Shown: positions 8,633-17,651 of the stretch, in pieces
Position numbering within the stretch: position 1 is the stretch's first letter
Layout of the letters: each line of letters opens with the position of its first letter
Assembly: GCF_030814215.1 (NCBI RefSeq)
Contig: NZ_JAUSUT010000001.1
Location: 7,130,001 to 7,194,000 of the forward strand
DNA length: 64,000 nt
Direction of reading: 5' to 3'
Source of the DNA: Amycolatopsis thermophila
GTDB lineage: Bacteria; Actinomycetota; Actinomycetes; Mycobacteriales; Pseudonocardiaceae
Notes under the pieces: model-generated
The model's input: only the letters and a program-made list of their open reading frames with translations
What the model was told of the DNA's origin: nothing
Database searches by the model: none
Program-made: the position numbers and the translations under genes

Positions 8633-11389
8633 GTGCCGACACGGGTCGAAGCGCTGGGCGGCAGGCGACGGCCGATGTTCGCCGGTCGCCGGGTCGAGTG
8701 CGCCGCCCTCGACCGGCTGGTCGGGGCGTTGCGGGCGGGCGAGAGCCGTGTCCTGGTCGTGCGCGGCGAGCCGGGTGCCGGCAAGACCGCCCTGCTCGAG
8801 CAGGTGGCCGAGCGGGCGACCGGCTGCCGCGTCGTGCGCGTGTCCGGCGTCCAGTCGGAGGTGGAGCTGGTGTTCGCCGGCCTGCACCAGCTGTGCGCGC
8901 CGCTGCTGGGGCGGGCGGGGCGGTTACCGGTGCCGCAGCGGGAGGCGTTGCGGACGGCGTTCGGGCTGAGCTCGGGGCCGGCGCCCGACCGGTTCCTGAT
9001 CGGTCTGGGCGTGCTGGGCCTGCTGTCGGACGCGGCCGAGGAACGGCCGCTGCTGTGCCTGGTCGACGACCAGCAGTGGCTCGACCGCGCCTCCAAGCAG
9101 GTGCTGGCGTTCGTCGCGCGCCGTCTGGGCGCGGAGTCGGTCGGGCTGGTCTTCGGCGTGCGCCGGCCCGGGGACGAGCTGGCCGGGTTGCCGGAGCTGG
9201 TGGTCGGCGGCCTGCCGGACGCGGACGCGCGTGCGCTGCTGGCCGCGGTGCTGCCCGCGCCGCTGGACAGCCGGGTCCGGGACCAGATCGTGGCGGAGAC
9301 GCGCGGCAACCCGCTGGCGCTGCTGGAGGTGCCGCGCGGGTTGACCCCGGTGGAGCTGGCCGGCGGGTTCGGACTGCCGGATCTGGTGTTGCCCTCGGGC
9401 GGTGTCGAAGGCAGCCTGCGCCGCCGGATCGCCGACCTGCCGGAGGACACCCGGCGCCTGCTGGTGGTCGCGGCGGCCGATCCGACCGGTGACCCGGCGT
9501 TGGTGTGGCGGGCGGCGGCCCGCCTGGGCATCGCCGCGGACGCGGCGGGCCCGGCGGCCGAGGCCGATCTGGCCGAGTTCGGCGTGCGCGTGCGGTTCCG
9601 GCATCCCCTGGTGCGGTCGGTCGCCTACCGGTCGGCGTCGCACTCCCAGCGCCGGGACGTGCACCGCGCGCTGGCGGCGGCGACCGACGCCGCGGCGGAT
9701 CCGGACCGCCGGGCCTGGCACCGGGCCAAGGCCGCCGCCGGGCCGGACGAGGACGTCGCCGGCGAGCTGGAACGCTCCGCCGACCGGGCCAGGGCGCGGG
9801 GCGGTGCGGCCGCCGCGGCCGCGTTCCTCGGGCGGGCCGCGACCCTGACGGTCGATCCGGTGCGCCGGGCCGGCCGGGCGCTGGCCGCCGCGGAGGCCGA
9901 GACGCAGGCCGGCGCGTTCGGCGTCGCGCTGGATCGGCTGACGCTGGCCGAGTCGGGTCCGCTCGACGAACTGCAGCAGGCCCGGGCCGAGCTGCTGCGG
10001 GCCCAGCTCGCGTTCGTCGCCAACCGCGGCCGCGACGCGCCGCCGCTGCTGTTGACCGCGGCCAGGCGGCTCGAGCCGATCGACGCCGGCAGGTCCGCCG
10101 CGACCTACCTGGAGGCGCTGTCGGCGGCCATGTTCTCCGGTCGCCTGGCCGAGCCCGGCGGGGATTCGGCGGCGGTGGCCGGCGCGGCCGGGATGGCGTC
10201 ACGGCCGGTGCAGGCGCCGACCGTGCGCGACCGTCTCCTGGCGGGCCTGGCCGGCCTGTTCACCGACGGATACGTGGCGAGCCTGCCGGCGCTGCGTCGC
10301 GCCCTGGCGGCGTTCGGTGCCGGGGTGCCGGCCGACGAGCAGCTGCCGTGCCTCTGGCTCGCGAACGCGGTGGCGCTCCAGGTGTGGGACGACGAACTCT
10401 GGGACACGCTGTCCGGCCGCTACGTCGACCTCGCCCGGCAGTCCGGTGCGCTCCGCGAGCTCCCGCTCGCCCTCAGCATGCGCGCCCACTTCCTGCTGTT
10501 CGCCGGGGAGCTGCCCGCCGCGGCGTCGATGGTCGACGAGGTCGCGGCCGCCGCCGAGGCCACGGGGTGCCGGCTCGCGCCGTACGGGGCGATGAGCCTG
10601 GCCGCGTTGCGCGGCTGTGCGGCGGAGGCGCAGGTCCTGATCGAGACCGCCGCGGCCGACTCGCAGGCGCGCGGGGAAGGCATCGGCCTCTCCTCCGCCG
10701 AGCTGGCGACCGCCCTGCTTGGCAACGGGCTCGGCCGCTACCCCGAGGCGATGGCCGCCGCCGGGCAGGCGGCCGCGCACACCCACGACCTCGGCACGGC
10801 GAACTGGGCCACCGTGGAGCTGGTCGAAGCGGCCGAACGCGCGGGCAGGCGTGACGTGGCGGTGGACGCGCATCGCGGGCTGGCCGGGGTCACCGGCGCC
10901 ACCGGCACGGAGTGGGCGCTCGGGGTGGCGGCCAGGGCGGGCGCGCTGCTCGCGGGAGCGGACGCCGAACGGCTGCACCAGGAGTCGATCACGCGGCTGG
11001 GCCGGACCCGGATGCGCACCGAGCTCGCCCGGGCCCACCTGCTCTACGGCGAGTGGCTGCGCCGGGAACGCCGCCGCACCGACGCCCGCGAACAGCTGCG
11101 CACCGCGCACGACATGCTGGAGGCGATGGGCATGGCGGCGTTCGCCGAGCGGGCCGGGCGGGAGCTGGCGGCGACCGGCGGGACCGCGCCCAAGCGCACC
11201 GCACCGCGCGCGAACGGGCTGACGGCCCAGGAGACCCAGATCGCCCGCCTGGCCCGCGACGGGCTGTCGAACCCGGAGATCGGCTCCCGGCTCTACCTCA
11301 GTTCCCGCACCGTCCAGTACCACCTGCACAAGGTGTTCACCAAGCTCGGCATCAGCTCGCGCCGCCAGCTCGGCCACGTCCTGCCCTGA
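8633..11389 (+). CDS. LAL-type LuxR family transcriptional regulator
   Basis: This is a large ATP-binding LuxR (LAL/MalT-like) regulator of about 918 aa. It has an N-terminal NTPase with Walker A GEPGAGKTALLEQV near residue 45 and Walker B LCLVDDQQW, a long alanine-rich helical (TPR-like) middle, and a C-terminal LuxR helix-turn-helix (LTAQETQIARLARDGLSN, then SRTVQYHLHKVFTKLGI). Such proteins are signal-dependent activators. A TTG at 8630 and an ATG at 8675 (MFAGRRVECAALDRLV) are alternative starts; the ATG fits the family N-terminus, the GTG at 8633 fits leaderless transcription. The hydrolase gene 98 bp downstream on the same strand may be its target or operon partner. Confidence 0.9.
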   Translation: MPTRVEALGGRRRPMFAGRRVECAALDRLVGALRAGESRVLVVRGEPGAGKTALLEQVAERATGCRVVRVSGVQSEVELVFAGLHQLCAPLLGRAGRLPVPQREALRTAFGLSSGPAPDRFLIGLGVLGLLSDAAEERPLLCLVDDQQWLDRASKQVLAFVARRLGAESVGLVFGVRRPGDELAGLPELVVGGLPDADARALLAAVLPAPLDSRVRDQIVAETRGNPLALLEVPRGLTPVELAGGFGLPDLVLPSGGVEGSLRRRIADLPEDTRRLLVVAAADPTGDPALVWRAAARLGIAADAAGPAAEADLAEFGVRVRFRHPLVRSVAYRSASHSQRRDVHRALAAATDAAADPDRRAWHRAKAAAGPDEDVAGELERSADRARARGGAAAAAAFLGRAATLTVDPVRRAGRALAAAEAETQAGAFGVALDRLTLAESGPLDELQQARAELLRAQLAFVANRGRDAPPLLLTAARRLEPIDAGRSAATYLEALSAAMFSGRLAEPGGDSAAVAGAAGMASRPVQAPTVRDRLLAGLAGLFTDGYVASLPALRRALAAFGAGVPADEQLPCLWLANAVALQVWDDELWDTLSGRYVDLARQSGALRELPLALSMRAHFLLFAGELPAAASMVDEVAAAAEATGCRLAPYGAMSLAALRGCAAEAQVLIETAAADSQARGEGIGLSSAELATALLGNGLGRYPEAMAAAGQAAAHTHDLGTANWATVELVEAAERAGRRDVAVDAHRGLAGVTGATGTEWALGVAARAGALLAGADAERLHQESITRLGRTRMRTELARAHLLYGEWLRRERRRTDAREQLRTAHDMLEAMGMAAFAERAGRELAATGGTAPKRTAPRANGLTAQETQIARLARDGLSNPEIGSRLYLSSRTVQYHLHKVFTKLGISSRRQLGHVLP

Positions 11390-11487
11390 CAACCGGCCGG
11401 TCCGCCTGTGCGGTGGCGGATGCGACGGCCCCCGGCCCGGCCCGACACTGGCCGTCCGCCTGCAACGACGACTGCGAGGAGAGGGTC

Positions 11488-12321
11488 ATGCCGTTCGTCA
11501 CCGTCGGCCGGGAGAACAGCGCCGACATCCGGATCCACTACAACGACCACGGCAGCGGGCAGCCGGTGGTGCTGATCCACGGCTACCCGCTGGACGGGAA
11601 CTCGTGGGAGCGGCAGGAACGGGCGCTGCTGGCGGCCGGCTACCGCGTCATCACCTACGACCGGCGCGGGTTCGGCAAGTCCAGCCAGCCCACCACCGGC
11701 TACGACTACGACACCTTCGCCGCCGACCTGCACACGCTGCTCGAGCAGCTCGAGCTGACCGGCATCGTGCTGGGCGGGTTCTCGATGGGCACCGGCGAGG
11801 TCACCCGTTACCTGGGCCGGTACGGCTCGGCGCGGGTCAGCAAGGCGGCGATGTTCGGTGTGATCCCGCCGTTCCTGCTCAAGACCCCGGACAACCCCGA
11901 GGGCGTGGACGGGTCGGTGTTCGACGGCATCAAGGAGATGGTCGTCCGGGACCGCTACACGTGGTTCGAGAACTTCCTGAACGACTTCTACAACGTCGAC
12001 AAGCTCGGCCCGGACCGGATCAGCAAGTACGCCTGGCAGGCCTCGTTCAACGTGGCCGCGGGTGCCTCCCCGTACGCCAGCTACGTGTGCGTGGACACGT
12101 GGCTGACCGACTTCCGGGACGACCTGCCCAAGATCGACGTGCCGACCCTGGTGGTGCACGGCACGGAGGACCGGATCCTGCCCTACGAGGCGACCGCGAA
12201 ACGGCTGCCCGGGCTGATCGGGGACCTCACGCTCGTCTCCGTCGAGGGCGGGCCGCACAACATCGGCTGGACCCATCCCGACGAGGTCAACACCGCGCTG
12301 CTGGACTTCCTCACCAGCTGA
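11488..12321 (+). CDS. Alpha/beta hydrolase, non-heme chloroperoxidase/arylesterase type
   Basis: The 277-aa product has the alpha/beta hydrolase core of the cofactor-free haloperoxidase/esterase group: oxyanion region IHGYPLDG, YDRRGFGKS, nucleophile elbow GFSMGTGE (Ser near residue 98), acid in VHGTEDRILP and catalytic His in GGPHNIGW. Typical substrates are aryl esters or lactones; perhydrolysis gives the haloperoxidase side activity. The ATG is preceded by GAGGAGAG. A strong hairpin follows 5 bp after the stop. Confidence 0.88.
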   Translation: MPFVTVGRENSADIRIHYNDHGSGQPVVLIHGYPLDGNSWERQERALLAAGYRVITYDRRGFGKSSQPTTGYDYDTFAADLHTLLEQLELTGIVLGGFSMGTGEVTRYLGRYGSARVSKAAMFGVIPPFLLKTPDNPEGVDGSVFDGIKEMVVRDRYTWFENFLNDFYNVDKLGPDRISKYAWQASFNVAAGASPYASYVCVDTWLTDFRDDLPKIDVPTLVVHGTEDRILPYEATAKRLPGLIGDLTLVSVEGGPHNIGWTHPDEVNTALLDFLTS

Positions 12322-12326
12322 CCCCG

Positions 12327-12359
12327 CCGGCACGACCACGGTCACCGAGGTCGTGCCGG
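12327..12359 (+). terminator. Hairpin after the alpha/beta hydrolase gene
   Basis: CCGGCACGACC at 12327-12337 pairs perfectly with GGTCGTGCCGG at 12349-12359 around an 11-nt loop. There is no U-tract, as is common for actinobacterial terminators. The position, directly after the hydrolase stop and before the converging amidohydrolase operon, supports a transcription-ending role. Confidence 0.6.
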
Positions 12360-12539
12360 GACGGCGTGCGGCGCACCTCGCCGTGGCTGAAGACGTCGAG
12401 GCGCGCCGCGCGCAGACCACGGCCCGCCCTCAGCGGGCGGGCTGCGGGTCGGACCGGTTGCCGGAGATCCTCGCCGGTCGTGTGACAGCCGTGCCCGCGC
12501 CGCCCACGCCGCCGCCACTGAGCGCCGCGAGTGGCGGGC

Positions 12540-13334
12540 TCAGGCCGGGAAGTCGTAGAGCGTGGCCGGGTTGGTGTCGAGCACCAGGCGCTCGTGCTCG
12601 CCCGCCCACTCGCGGACCAGATCGAGCGTGCGCGCGTCGTCCTCCTGGCGGAAGGGTTCGACCGAGAACCGGGCCTCCGCACGGCGCGGGCGGCCGCCGG
12701 TGTGCGGCCAGTCGCTGCCCCACACCACCCGCCGGGGGTTGGCGGCTATCAGCGTGCGGGCCAGCGCGGCCACATCCACCGACCGGGACAGCCGGTACGG
12801 CGCCGACAACTTCACGTAGGCGGCGCCCGTCTCCACGGCCCGCAGCAGCGAGCGCGACGGTCCGAGGCCGTAGTGGTCGATCACCACCGGCACGGGCACT
12901 GCGGTGAGGTCCAGTGCGGCGATGACCGCGGGGCCGGCGAAGAGCTGCACGTGCCAGCCCAGGCCGGCGACCCGTTCCGCCGCCTGCGTCAGCGAACGCC
13001 GGGCGGCGGCGACATCGGCACCGCCCGAGCTGGCCACGTTCACCCGCACCCCGCGGACCCCGGCGCGGTGCCAGTCGGCCAGCTCCTCGTCCGTCTCGTG
13101 CCCGCCGAGCACCGCGACCCCGCGCGCGCCCAGCACGGGCAGCGCCTCGAGCAGGCACCGGTTGTCCGCGCCGTAGGGGCTGGGCTGCACCAGGACCGTG
13201 CGCCGGACCCCGAGCGAGGCGTGGAAGGCGCGCAGATCGGCGACCGTCGCGGCGCCCGGGGTGTAGACGCGGTCGGCCGCCCACGGGTAGTGGTCCGGGT
13301 CGAAGACGTGGACGTGGCAGTCGCAGATCCGCAT
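12540..13334 (-). CDS. TIM-barrel amidohydrolase (lactonase type)
   Basis: This 264-aa protein starts MRICDCHVHVFD, giving the metal-binding HxH, and ends with WGSDWPHTGG carrying the catalytic Asp. This fits the COG3618 branch of amidohydrolase 2, which contains 2-pyrone-4,6-dicarboxylate and sulfomuconolactone hydrolases. It probably opens a small lactone. The ATG at 13334 overlaps the upstream dehydrogenase stop by one base (TGATG), so it is the last gene of the five-gene operon read leftwards from 17503. Longer reading frames upstream lie inside the neighbouring gene and are not real. Confidence 0.85.
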   Translation of the reverse strand: MRICDCHVHVFDPDHYPWAADRVYTPGAATVADLRAFHASLGVRRTVLVQPSPYGADNRCLLEALPVLGARGVAVLGGHETDEELADWHRAGVRGVRVNVASSGGADVAAARRSLTQAAERVAGLGWHVQLFAGPAVIAALDLTAVPVPVVIDHYGLGPSRSLLRAVETGAAYVKLSAPYRLSRSVDVAALARTLIAANPRRVVWGSDWPHTGGRPRRAEARFSVEPFRQEDDARTLDLVREWAGEHERLVLDTNPATLYDFPA

Positions 13335-14356
13335 CAGCCCTCCGCGAGTTCGCGCAGCAGACGCAGGTCGTCCTCGGCCACCTCGACACCGTCCCGCCGC
13401 TGCCGGTGGTAGTTGGCCAGCTCGCGCTCCCCGGGGACCTGCACGGGCCGGGCGGGGTCGGCCGGCGGGGTGTCGTGCAGGATGCCGGTGAAGTCGTCGA
13501 CCCGCCCGGCGAGCGCGTCCGCGGGGAGCAGGCGTGTCGCGTCGATCAGGATGAACACGTGCCCGAGGTCCTGGGGCCGGTCGGGGTTGTCGTTCCACGA
13601 GCTCACCCGCGTCAGGTACCCGGCGCCGGACAGCAGGCCGGCGAACATGTCGACCATCAGCGCGAGCCCGTACCCCTTGTGCCCGCCGGCCGGCTGCAGG
13701 AACCCGTCCAGGGCGGCGTGCGGGTCGGTGGTCGGCACGCCGGCTCGGTCGGTCGCCCAGGTGTCCGGAATGGACTCCCCCGCCTTAGCCGCCGCCCGGA
13801 TCTTCGCCCTCGCCACCACGCTCATCGCGATGTCGAGCAGCACCGGGTCACCGCCGGGGCGGGGCACGCCCCAGCCGAGCGGGTTGTTGCCCAGCCGCGC
13901 CTCCCGCCCGCCCCACGGGGCGATGGTCGTGGTGGCGTTGCTGGCGATGATGGACGCGAAACCCTGCGCGGCGGCCTGGAACAGGTAGGGCATCACGGGC
14001 CCGAAGTGGTTGCTGCCGCGGGCGAACGCCGCGCCGATCCCGGTCGCCCGCGCACCGTCGAGCGCGGCTTCCAGGGCGTGGCTGCCGACCAGCGGGCCGA
14101 GTCCGTTGGCGCCGTCGACCCGGGCCAGTGCGGGCGCCACGCGCTCCACGGTCACCTCGGCGGTCACGTCCACCCCGCCGACCAGCGCCCGGTCGAGGTA
14201 CTGGGGGATGCGGCTCACGCCGTGGGTGTGGATCCCGAACAGGTCGGCCAGCACCAGCACGTCCGCGACCCGTGCGGCGTCCGGTCCGGACAGTCCCGCC
14301 GCGCGCAGCGCCCGGTTGGTGAGCTCGGTCAGGTGGGCGGCGCGGATGGCGCTCAT
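13334..14356 (-). CDS. Malate/L-lactate dehydrogenase family oxidoreductase (Ldh2/ComC type)
   Basis: This NAD(P)-dependent 2-hydroxyacid dehydrogenase is of the malate/lactate/sulfolactate/ureidoglycolate family, unrelated to Rossmann-fold lactate dehydrogenases. Marks are DLFGIHTHGVSRIP near residue 38, the substrate/cofactor region GSNHFGPV with the catalytic His, NATTTIAPWGG, NNPLGWGVP and the GGHKGYGLALMVD segment near 220. The 340-aa length is normal. It overlaps the upstream MBL gene by 4 bp (ATGA) and the downstream amidohydrolase by 1 bp. Its substrate is probably a small 2-hydroxy di- or tricarboxylate, inferred from the operon. Confidence 0.88.
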   Translation of the reverse strand: MSAIRAAHLTELTNRALRAAGLSGPDAARVADVLVLADLFGIHTHGVSRIPQYLDRALVGGVDVTAEVTVERVAPALARVDGANGLGPLVGSHALEAALDGARATGIGAAFARGSNHFGPVMPYLFQAAAQGFASIIASNATTTIAPWGGREARLGNNPLGWGVPRPGGDPVLLDIAMSVVARAKIRAAAKAGESIPDTWATDRAGVPTTDPHAALDGFLQPAGGHKGYGLALMVDMFAGLLSGAGYLTRVSSWNDNPDRPQDLGHVFILIDATRLLPADALAGRVDDFTGILHDTPPADPARPVQVPGERELANYHRQRRDGVEVAEDDLRLLRELAEG

Positions 14357-15114
14357 CGGGTCCCTTCCGTGGTGAGGTCGAAGAACGTGGTGTCGGACAG
14401 GCCGGTGCCGAACCAGGCGCGGATCCCGGCGCGGCGCTCGCCGTCGTAGTGCGGCTGCTCACCGCTCCAGCGCAGGGGCACGTCGTGGCCGGGCACGAGC
14501 AGCGTCGACGGCGACTCGCGCCAGAGCGCGCGGATGCGCCGGATCGAGGCGCCGCTGGCTGCCGGGTCGAGCGACATGTCGGCTTCGGTGCTGAGCAGTT
14601 CGGCGCGGTTCTTCGCGGCGTCGCCGCTGAACAGGATCGGCCCGTGCTCGCCGGCCGCACGGAACACCAGGCTGCCCGGGGTGTGGCCGGGCACGGCGAA
14701 CGCTTCGATCCCGGGCAGGAACTCGCCGTCGGCGGTGATGCGCCGGGTGCGCTGGCTGGTGGCCAGGTCCGCCGCGTACAGCTCGGGCAACGGCATGAAC
14801 GTCGCGCCGACGCTGGTCGCCCAGTCGAGTTCGACCGCGCTGATCCACACCGCGGCCCGCGGGAACAACGGGTAGTTGGCCGCGTGGTCGTAGTGGGCGT
14901 GGCTCAGCAGGACGTCGGTGACGTCCGCGGGCGCGATGCCGTGCGCGTCCAGCCGCGACTCCAGCAGTGACCGCATCCCGAACCCGCCGCTGTCGACGAG
15001 GACCAGCCGCCCGCCGCCGTCGAGCAGGGTCACGCTGCTCCAGCCGAGCCCGCCGTGCTCGGTGCTCTTGCCGGGAAACCCTTGCACCAGCGGGAGGAAC
15101 CGGTACCGGGTCAC
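14353..15114 (-). CDS. MBL-fold metallohydrolase, lactonase-like
   Basis: The 253-aa product has the metallo-beta-lactamase signature SHAHYDHAANYP (HxHxDH) near residue 73, a GHTPGSLVF segment with a further metal His, and SGDAA with the bridging Asp. Overall length and order resemble quorum-quenching or other lactonases. The GTG at 15114 overlaps the MFS stop (GTGA), so the gene is translationally coupled. A second potential ring-opening hydrolase in the operon, beside the amidohydrolase, suggests two lactone or ester steps or two isomers. Confidence 0.85.
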   Translation of the reverse strand: MTRYRFLPLVQGFPGKSTEHGGLGWSSVTLLDGGGRLVLVDSGGFGMRSLLESRLDAHGIAPADVTDVLLSHAHYDHAANYPLFPRAAVWISAVELDWATSVGATFMPLPELYAADLATSQRTRRITADGEFLPGIEAFAVPGHTPGSLVFRAAGEHGPILFSGDAAKNRAELLSTEADMSLDPAASGASIRRIRALWRESPSTLLVPGHDVPLRWSGEQPHYDGERRAGIRAWFGTGLSDTTFFDLTTEGTR

Positions 15115-16442
15115 CGCGTCTCCACGGCGAGAGTGCCGGCCTGGGACTGCTCGGCGTGGCCTCCGTCGAACACCTTGCGCGCGAGCCCGCCGGCGACGGC
15201 GGTGACCACCGCGAGCGCGGCGAGGTAGATGGCCAGACCGTAGGGCCCGCCGGTCCGGTCGTTGAGCCAGACGCCGATGATCGGGCCGGTGCCGCCGAAC
15301 ACGGACTGCGCGACGTTGTAGGCCAGCGCGCCGGCGGTGACACGCACGGCGGTGGGGAAGATCTGGCTGATCGCCAGCAGTGCCGGCAACGCGAGCAGGC
15401 CCTTGCACAGCCCGATGGCGGCGGCGCCGGCGAACGCGCCCCCGACGCCGGTCGCGGCCAGCGCGAGCGCCGGGACGGCGAGCACGGCGGTGACGATCCC
15501 GGCGGTCACCAGGGTGCGGCGCAGGCCGAACCGGTCGCAGACCACGCCCATCACGAGCGTGCCGACGATGACCAGCACGTTGCTGACGATGGTGACGTTG
15601 TAGGCGTCGTTCTTCGTCAGGTGCGCCACGCTGGTCAGGAACGTGGTCAGGTACGAGGTGACCGTGGTGCTGATCAGCGCGTAGCTCGCCGTGCAGATCA
15701 CGAACACCAGCATCGCGATCCAGTGCCAGCGGAACGCGTCGCGCACCGGGGTCGCGGCGGTGGCGGCCTCCTCGCGGGCTTGCGTGAGCTGCTGGAACTC
15801 CGGGCTTTCCTCGACGCGGGACCGCAGGTAGACGCCGAACGCGGCGAACGGGAGACCGAGGAGGAACAGGATCCGCCAGCCGTAGGCGTCGTAGGCCGAG
15901 GCGGACATGACGCTCGACAGCAGCCGGGCGAGCACCGAGCCGACCATGATGCCGATGAACGTGGTCGCCACGAGGGTCGCGACGTTCCGGGCCCGCCGCC
16001 GCGCCGGGCTGTGCTCGAACACGAAGCTGATCGCGCTGGCGTACTCGCCGCCCGCGCCCATCGACTGCGCCAGCCGGCACACCAGCAGCAGCACCGGCGC
16101 CACGAACCCGATCTGGGCGTAGGTGGGCAGCACGCCCATCAGGGCGGTGCCGAAGCAGGTGAACAGGATCGTCAGCGACAGCGCGCGGCGGCGGCCGAGG
16201 CGGTCGCCGATGCGCCCGAACACGATCCCGCCGAAGGGCCGGGCGAGGTAGCCGAGCGCGAACACGGCGTAGGTGTTGAGCAGCGCCAGCGCCGAGTTCC
16301 CGCCGGGGAAGAACTTCTGCGCGATGATGGTGGCGACGACGCCGTAGACTCCCCAGTCGTACCACTCGGCGAAGTTGCCCGCGGACGCCGCGGTGATGAT
16401 CCGCAGACGGCGGCGTCCGGTGAAGTCGAAGTCTCTGTTCAT
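15111..16442 (-). CDS. MFS transporter, metabolite:H+ symporter (MHS) family
   Basis: This 443-aa, 12-helix permease shows the MHS pattern: NFAEWYDWGVYG in helix 1, RPFGGIVFGRIGDRLGRRRAL in loop 2-3, LAQSMGAGGEY in helix 4 and GWRILFLLGLP. MHS carriers import carboxylates such as citrate, 2-oxoglutarate, tricarballylate and shikimate with protons. The ATG at 16442 overlaps the dehydrogenase stop (ATGA). It is presumably the uptake system for the operon's substrate, a di- or tricarboxylate being most likely. Confidence 0.9.
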   Translation of the reverse strand: MNRDFDFTGRRRLRIITAASAGNFAEWYDWGVYGVVATIIAQKFFPGGNSALALLNTYAVFALGYLARPFGGIVFGRIGDRLGRRRALSLTILFTCFGTALMGVLPTYAQIGFVAPVLLLVCRLAQSMGAGGEYASAISFVFEHSPARRRARNVATLVATTFIGIMVGSVLARLLSSVMSASAYDAYGWRILFLLGLPFAAFGVYLRSRVEESPEFQQLTQAREEAATAATPVRDAFRWHWIAMLVFVICTASYALISTTVTSYLTTFLTSVAHLTKNDAYNVTIVSNVLVIVGTLVMGVVCDRFGLRRTLVTAGIVTAVLAVPALALAATGVGGAFAGAAAIGLCKGLLALPALLAISQIFPTAVRVTAGALAYNVAQSVFGGTGPIIGVWLNDRTGGPYGLAIYLAALAVVTAVAGGLARKVFDGGHAEQSQAGTLAVETR

Positions 16443-17503
16443 CGGTTTTCCTTGTCCAGGTGGGAAACGATCGCCTCGGCGACGGCGACGGGCCCGCCTT
16501 CGGCGGCGCCCTGCGGGGTGATGCGCACGTGCCCGGCGGCCAGGGCGCCCGCGACGGCGCGGCGGATCCGCTCGCCGTCGCCTGCGTGGCCGAGGTGGTC
16601 GAGCATGAGCGCGGCCGCGAGGATCTGGCCGACCGGGTTGGCCAGTCCCCGTCCCGCGATGCCCGGCGCGCTGCCGTGGATCGGCTCGAAGTAGGCGGTG
16701 TGGTCGCCGATGTTGCCCGAAGGGCACACCGAGATGCCGCCGACCGTGGCGCCGCCGAGGTCGCTGAGCACGTCGCCGAGGAAGTTCTCCATGACCAGCA
16801 CGTCGAACTCCTCCGGCCGCAGCACGAGCGCCTGGGCGGCGGCGTCGGCGTAGAGGAATTCGGTGGTGACGTCCGGGAAACCGGCGGCGACCTCTGTGCA
16901 GACCTCGCGGAACAGCGCGTGGCTGCGCAGCACGTTGCTCTTGTCGACGCAGGTGACCTTGCGGCCCCGGTCCCGGCTGCGGGCGAGTTCGAACGCCCTG
17001 CGGCAGACGCGGAGGGTGCCCTCGCGGGTGGTCATCAGGGTGTCCGACACCGCCCAGCGGTTGCCGACCCCCTTGCCGCGTGAGGCGTAGAGGCCTTCGG
17101 TGTTCTCGCGGACGATCACGTAGTCGATGTCGCCGGGTTCGTGGCCGGCGAGCGCGGAGGTCACGCCGGGCAGCAGGAACACCGGGCGGATGTTGGCGTA
17201 GAGGTCGAGGCCGACGCGCAGGATCCCGCCAAGCAGCCCGGCCTCGGTGCCGTCGGGCAGGCGGACGTCGGGCAGGCCGACCGGTCCCTTGAGGGTCGCG
17301 TCGACCCCGGTGCGCAGCAGCTCGACGTCCTCCGCGGAGCACGCCGTCCCGGTGCGGCGATAGGTGTCCGCGCCCGCGTCCACCTCGACGTAGTCGAGCG
17401 TGTAGCCGTCGCCGGTCACCGCGCCGAGCACGGTGAGAGCGGCGTCCACCAGCTCGGGGCCGATGCCGTCACCCCGGATGAGGGCGATCTTGTGGGCTCG
17501 CAC
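16439..17503 (-). CDS. Isocitrate/isopropylmalate dehydrogenase family protein
   Basis: This NAD-dependent beta-decarboxylating dehydrogenase has ALIRGDGIGPELV at the N-terminus, LDLYANIRPV, VRENTEGLYASRG (Arg and Tyr of the active site), VTCVDKSNVL with the catalytic Lys, the metal-binding DVLSDLGG and EPIHGSAPGIAG. The ENTEGLY form is closer to NAD isocitrate/homoisocitrate and tartrate dehydrogenases than to LeuB. I favour the GTG at 17503 because a perfect GGAGGT lies 4 bp upstream; an ATG at 17515 sits just before that site and has none of its own. It is first in the five-gene operon and divergent from the HTH-citrate synthase regulator. Confidence 0.88.
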   Translation of the reverse strand: MRAHKIALIRGDGIGPELVDAALTVLGAVTGDGYTLDYVEVDAGADTYRRTGTACSAEDVELLRTGVDATLKGPVGLPDVRLPDGTEAGLLGGILRVGLDLYANIRPVFLLPGVTSALAGHEPGDIDYVIVRENTEGLYASRGKGVGNRWAVSDTLMTTREGTLRVCRRAFELARSRDRGRKVTCVDKSNVLRSHALFREVCTEVAAGFPDVTTEFLYADAAAQALVLRPEEFDVLVMENFLGDVLSDLGGATVGGISVCPSGNIGDHTAYFEPIHGSAPGIAGRGLANPVGQILAAALMLDHLGHAGDGERIRRAVAGALAAGHVRITPQGAAEGGPVAVAEAIVSHLDKENR

Positions 17504-17651
17504 CCAGACCTCCATCTTGATAAATCATCATTGATTGTCATCAACATTGACGATATGAAGGACCCTAAGAGGCGCTCTCCGGCGCTGTCAAGACTGATCG
17601 AGCGGACCTCTACACTTGATTCAACATGGATTCGCGACCTGGAGGCGCCCT
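17504..17651. promoter_or_regulatory. Divergent promoter region with TTGAT/ATCAA half-sites
   Basis: The gap between the dehydrogenase operon and the HTH-citrate synthase gene is markedly AT-rich from 17515 to 17560. It contains TTGAT at 17517-17521, an inverted repeat TTGAT-N4-ATCAA at 17531-17544, and another TTGAT at 17616-17620 overlapping a TACACT (-10 like, 17611-17616) in front of the regulator gene. Repeated half-sites at both promoters are what one expects for autoregulation and operon control by the divergent regulator. The binding assignment is inference. Confidence 0.5.
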
